Of a stretch of 7,664 nt of DNA, positions 7,538 to 7,664 are shown piece by piece; the first letter of the stretch is position 1; each line of letters opens with the position of its first letter. The notes below the pieces were generated by a model that saw only the letters and a list, made by a program, of their open reading frames with translations, was not told the DNA's origin and ran no database searches. This DNA comes from Acidimicrobiaceae bacterium (GTDB lineage Bacteria; Actinomycetota; Acidimicrobiia; Acidimicrobiales; Bog-793), in contig DAIDIA010000240.1 of assembly GCA_027459565.1 (NCBI GenBank), positions 1 to 7,664 on the forward strand, read 5' to 3'. Both the position numbers and the translations under genes were made by a program.

Positions 7538-7664
7538 CACCTCCGACGTCAGGCGAGGGAGCGGGAGCACTCACGGTCGAGCGCTCACGGCAACGCCAGC
7601 TCGGTCGCGCGACAGCCCTGTCGGCAGGTGGAACCATCGTGTCGCGCGCCTCCGGGCTGCTGAG
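7534..7664 (+). CDS. murJ: Lipid II flippase MurJ, N-terminal part
   Basis: Only the first 43 residues are inside the window. After a polar leader (about 1-22), the segment RATALSAGGTIVSRASGLL matches the conserved first transmembrane helix of MurJ/MviN proteins, which flip lipid II across the membrane for peptidoglycan synthesis. The ATG at 7534 overlaps the TGA of the DUF6049-like gene (ATGA), so expression is probably coupled; GGAG at 7511-7514 is too far away (19 nt) to serve as a normal ribosome site. Family members have 13-14 membrane helices, so most of the gene lies beyond the edge. Gene order supports the call. Confidence 0.85.
   Translation, partial: MTPPTSGEGAGALTVERSRQRQLGRATALSAGGTIVSRASGLL

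Overview
The window is GC-rich, bacterial and fully coding-dense. Its gene set points to Actinomycetota: actinobacterial-type inositol-3-phosphate synthase, a DUF5318-type protein, an actinobacterial CCA enzyme, and a large secreted DUF6049-like protein directly before murJ. A deep, non-mycobacterial lineage such as Acidimicrobiia is my best guess, by inference only. I see no mobile elements, CRISPR arrays, tRNAs or rRNAs.

Layout. On the minus strand at the left edge lie a small Cys-rich protein candidate (690-493) and a DUF5318-type two-CxxC protein (500-33). A 226-bp gap, whose right end is an AT-rich promoter with a palindromic operator, separates these from a plus-strand pair: a PadR-type regulator (917-1702) and ino1 (1699-2781), which overlap by four bases (ATGA). 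Ino1 converges, with 9 bp between stops, on the minus-strand CCA tRNA nucleotidyltransferase (4215-2791). An HDAC/acetylpolyamine amidohydrolase-family enzyme (5330-4293) lies upstream of it on the same strand. A 59-bp divergent gap leads to a plus-strand pair: a 715-residue secreted, single-pass DUF6049-like protein (5390-7537) and murJ (from 7534, cut by the window end), again joined by ATGA.

How it fits together. Ino1 makes inositol phosphate for phosphatidylinositol and, in many actinobacteria, mycothiol. The PadR protein probably controls its own operon through the palindrome. The DUF6049-like protein and MurJ form a cell-envelope module. The CCA enzyme matures tRNA. The HDAC-like enzyme has no obvious link to its neighbours.

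The most striking regulatory feature is that four start codons (PadR, DUF5318, CCA, HDAC-like) each have a TANNNT hexamer exactly 6 nt upstream and no Shine-Dalgarno sequence. A fifth, the small Cys-rich ORF, has one 7 nt upstream. That is the geometry of leaderless mRNAs. In contrast, ino1, inside an operon, has a clear GGAGG. The gene order also joins two blocks that in Mycobacterium tuberculosis lie on opposite sides of oriC (Rv0046c-Rv0049 and Rv3907c-Rv3910).
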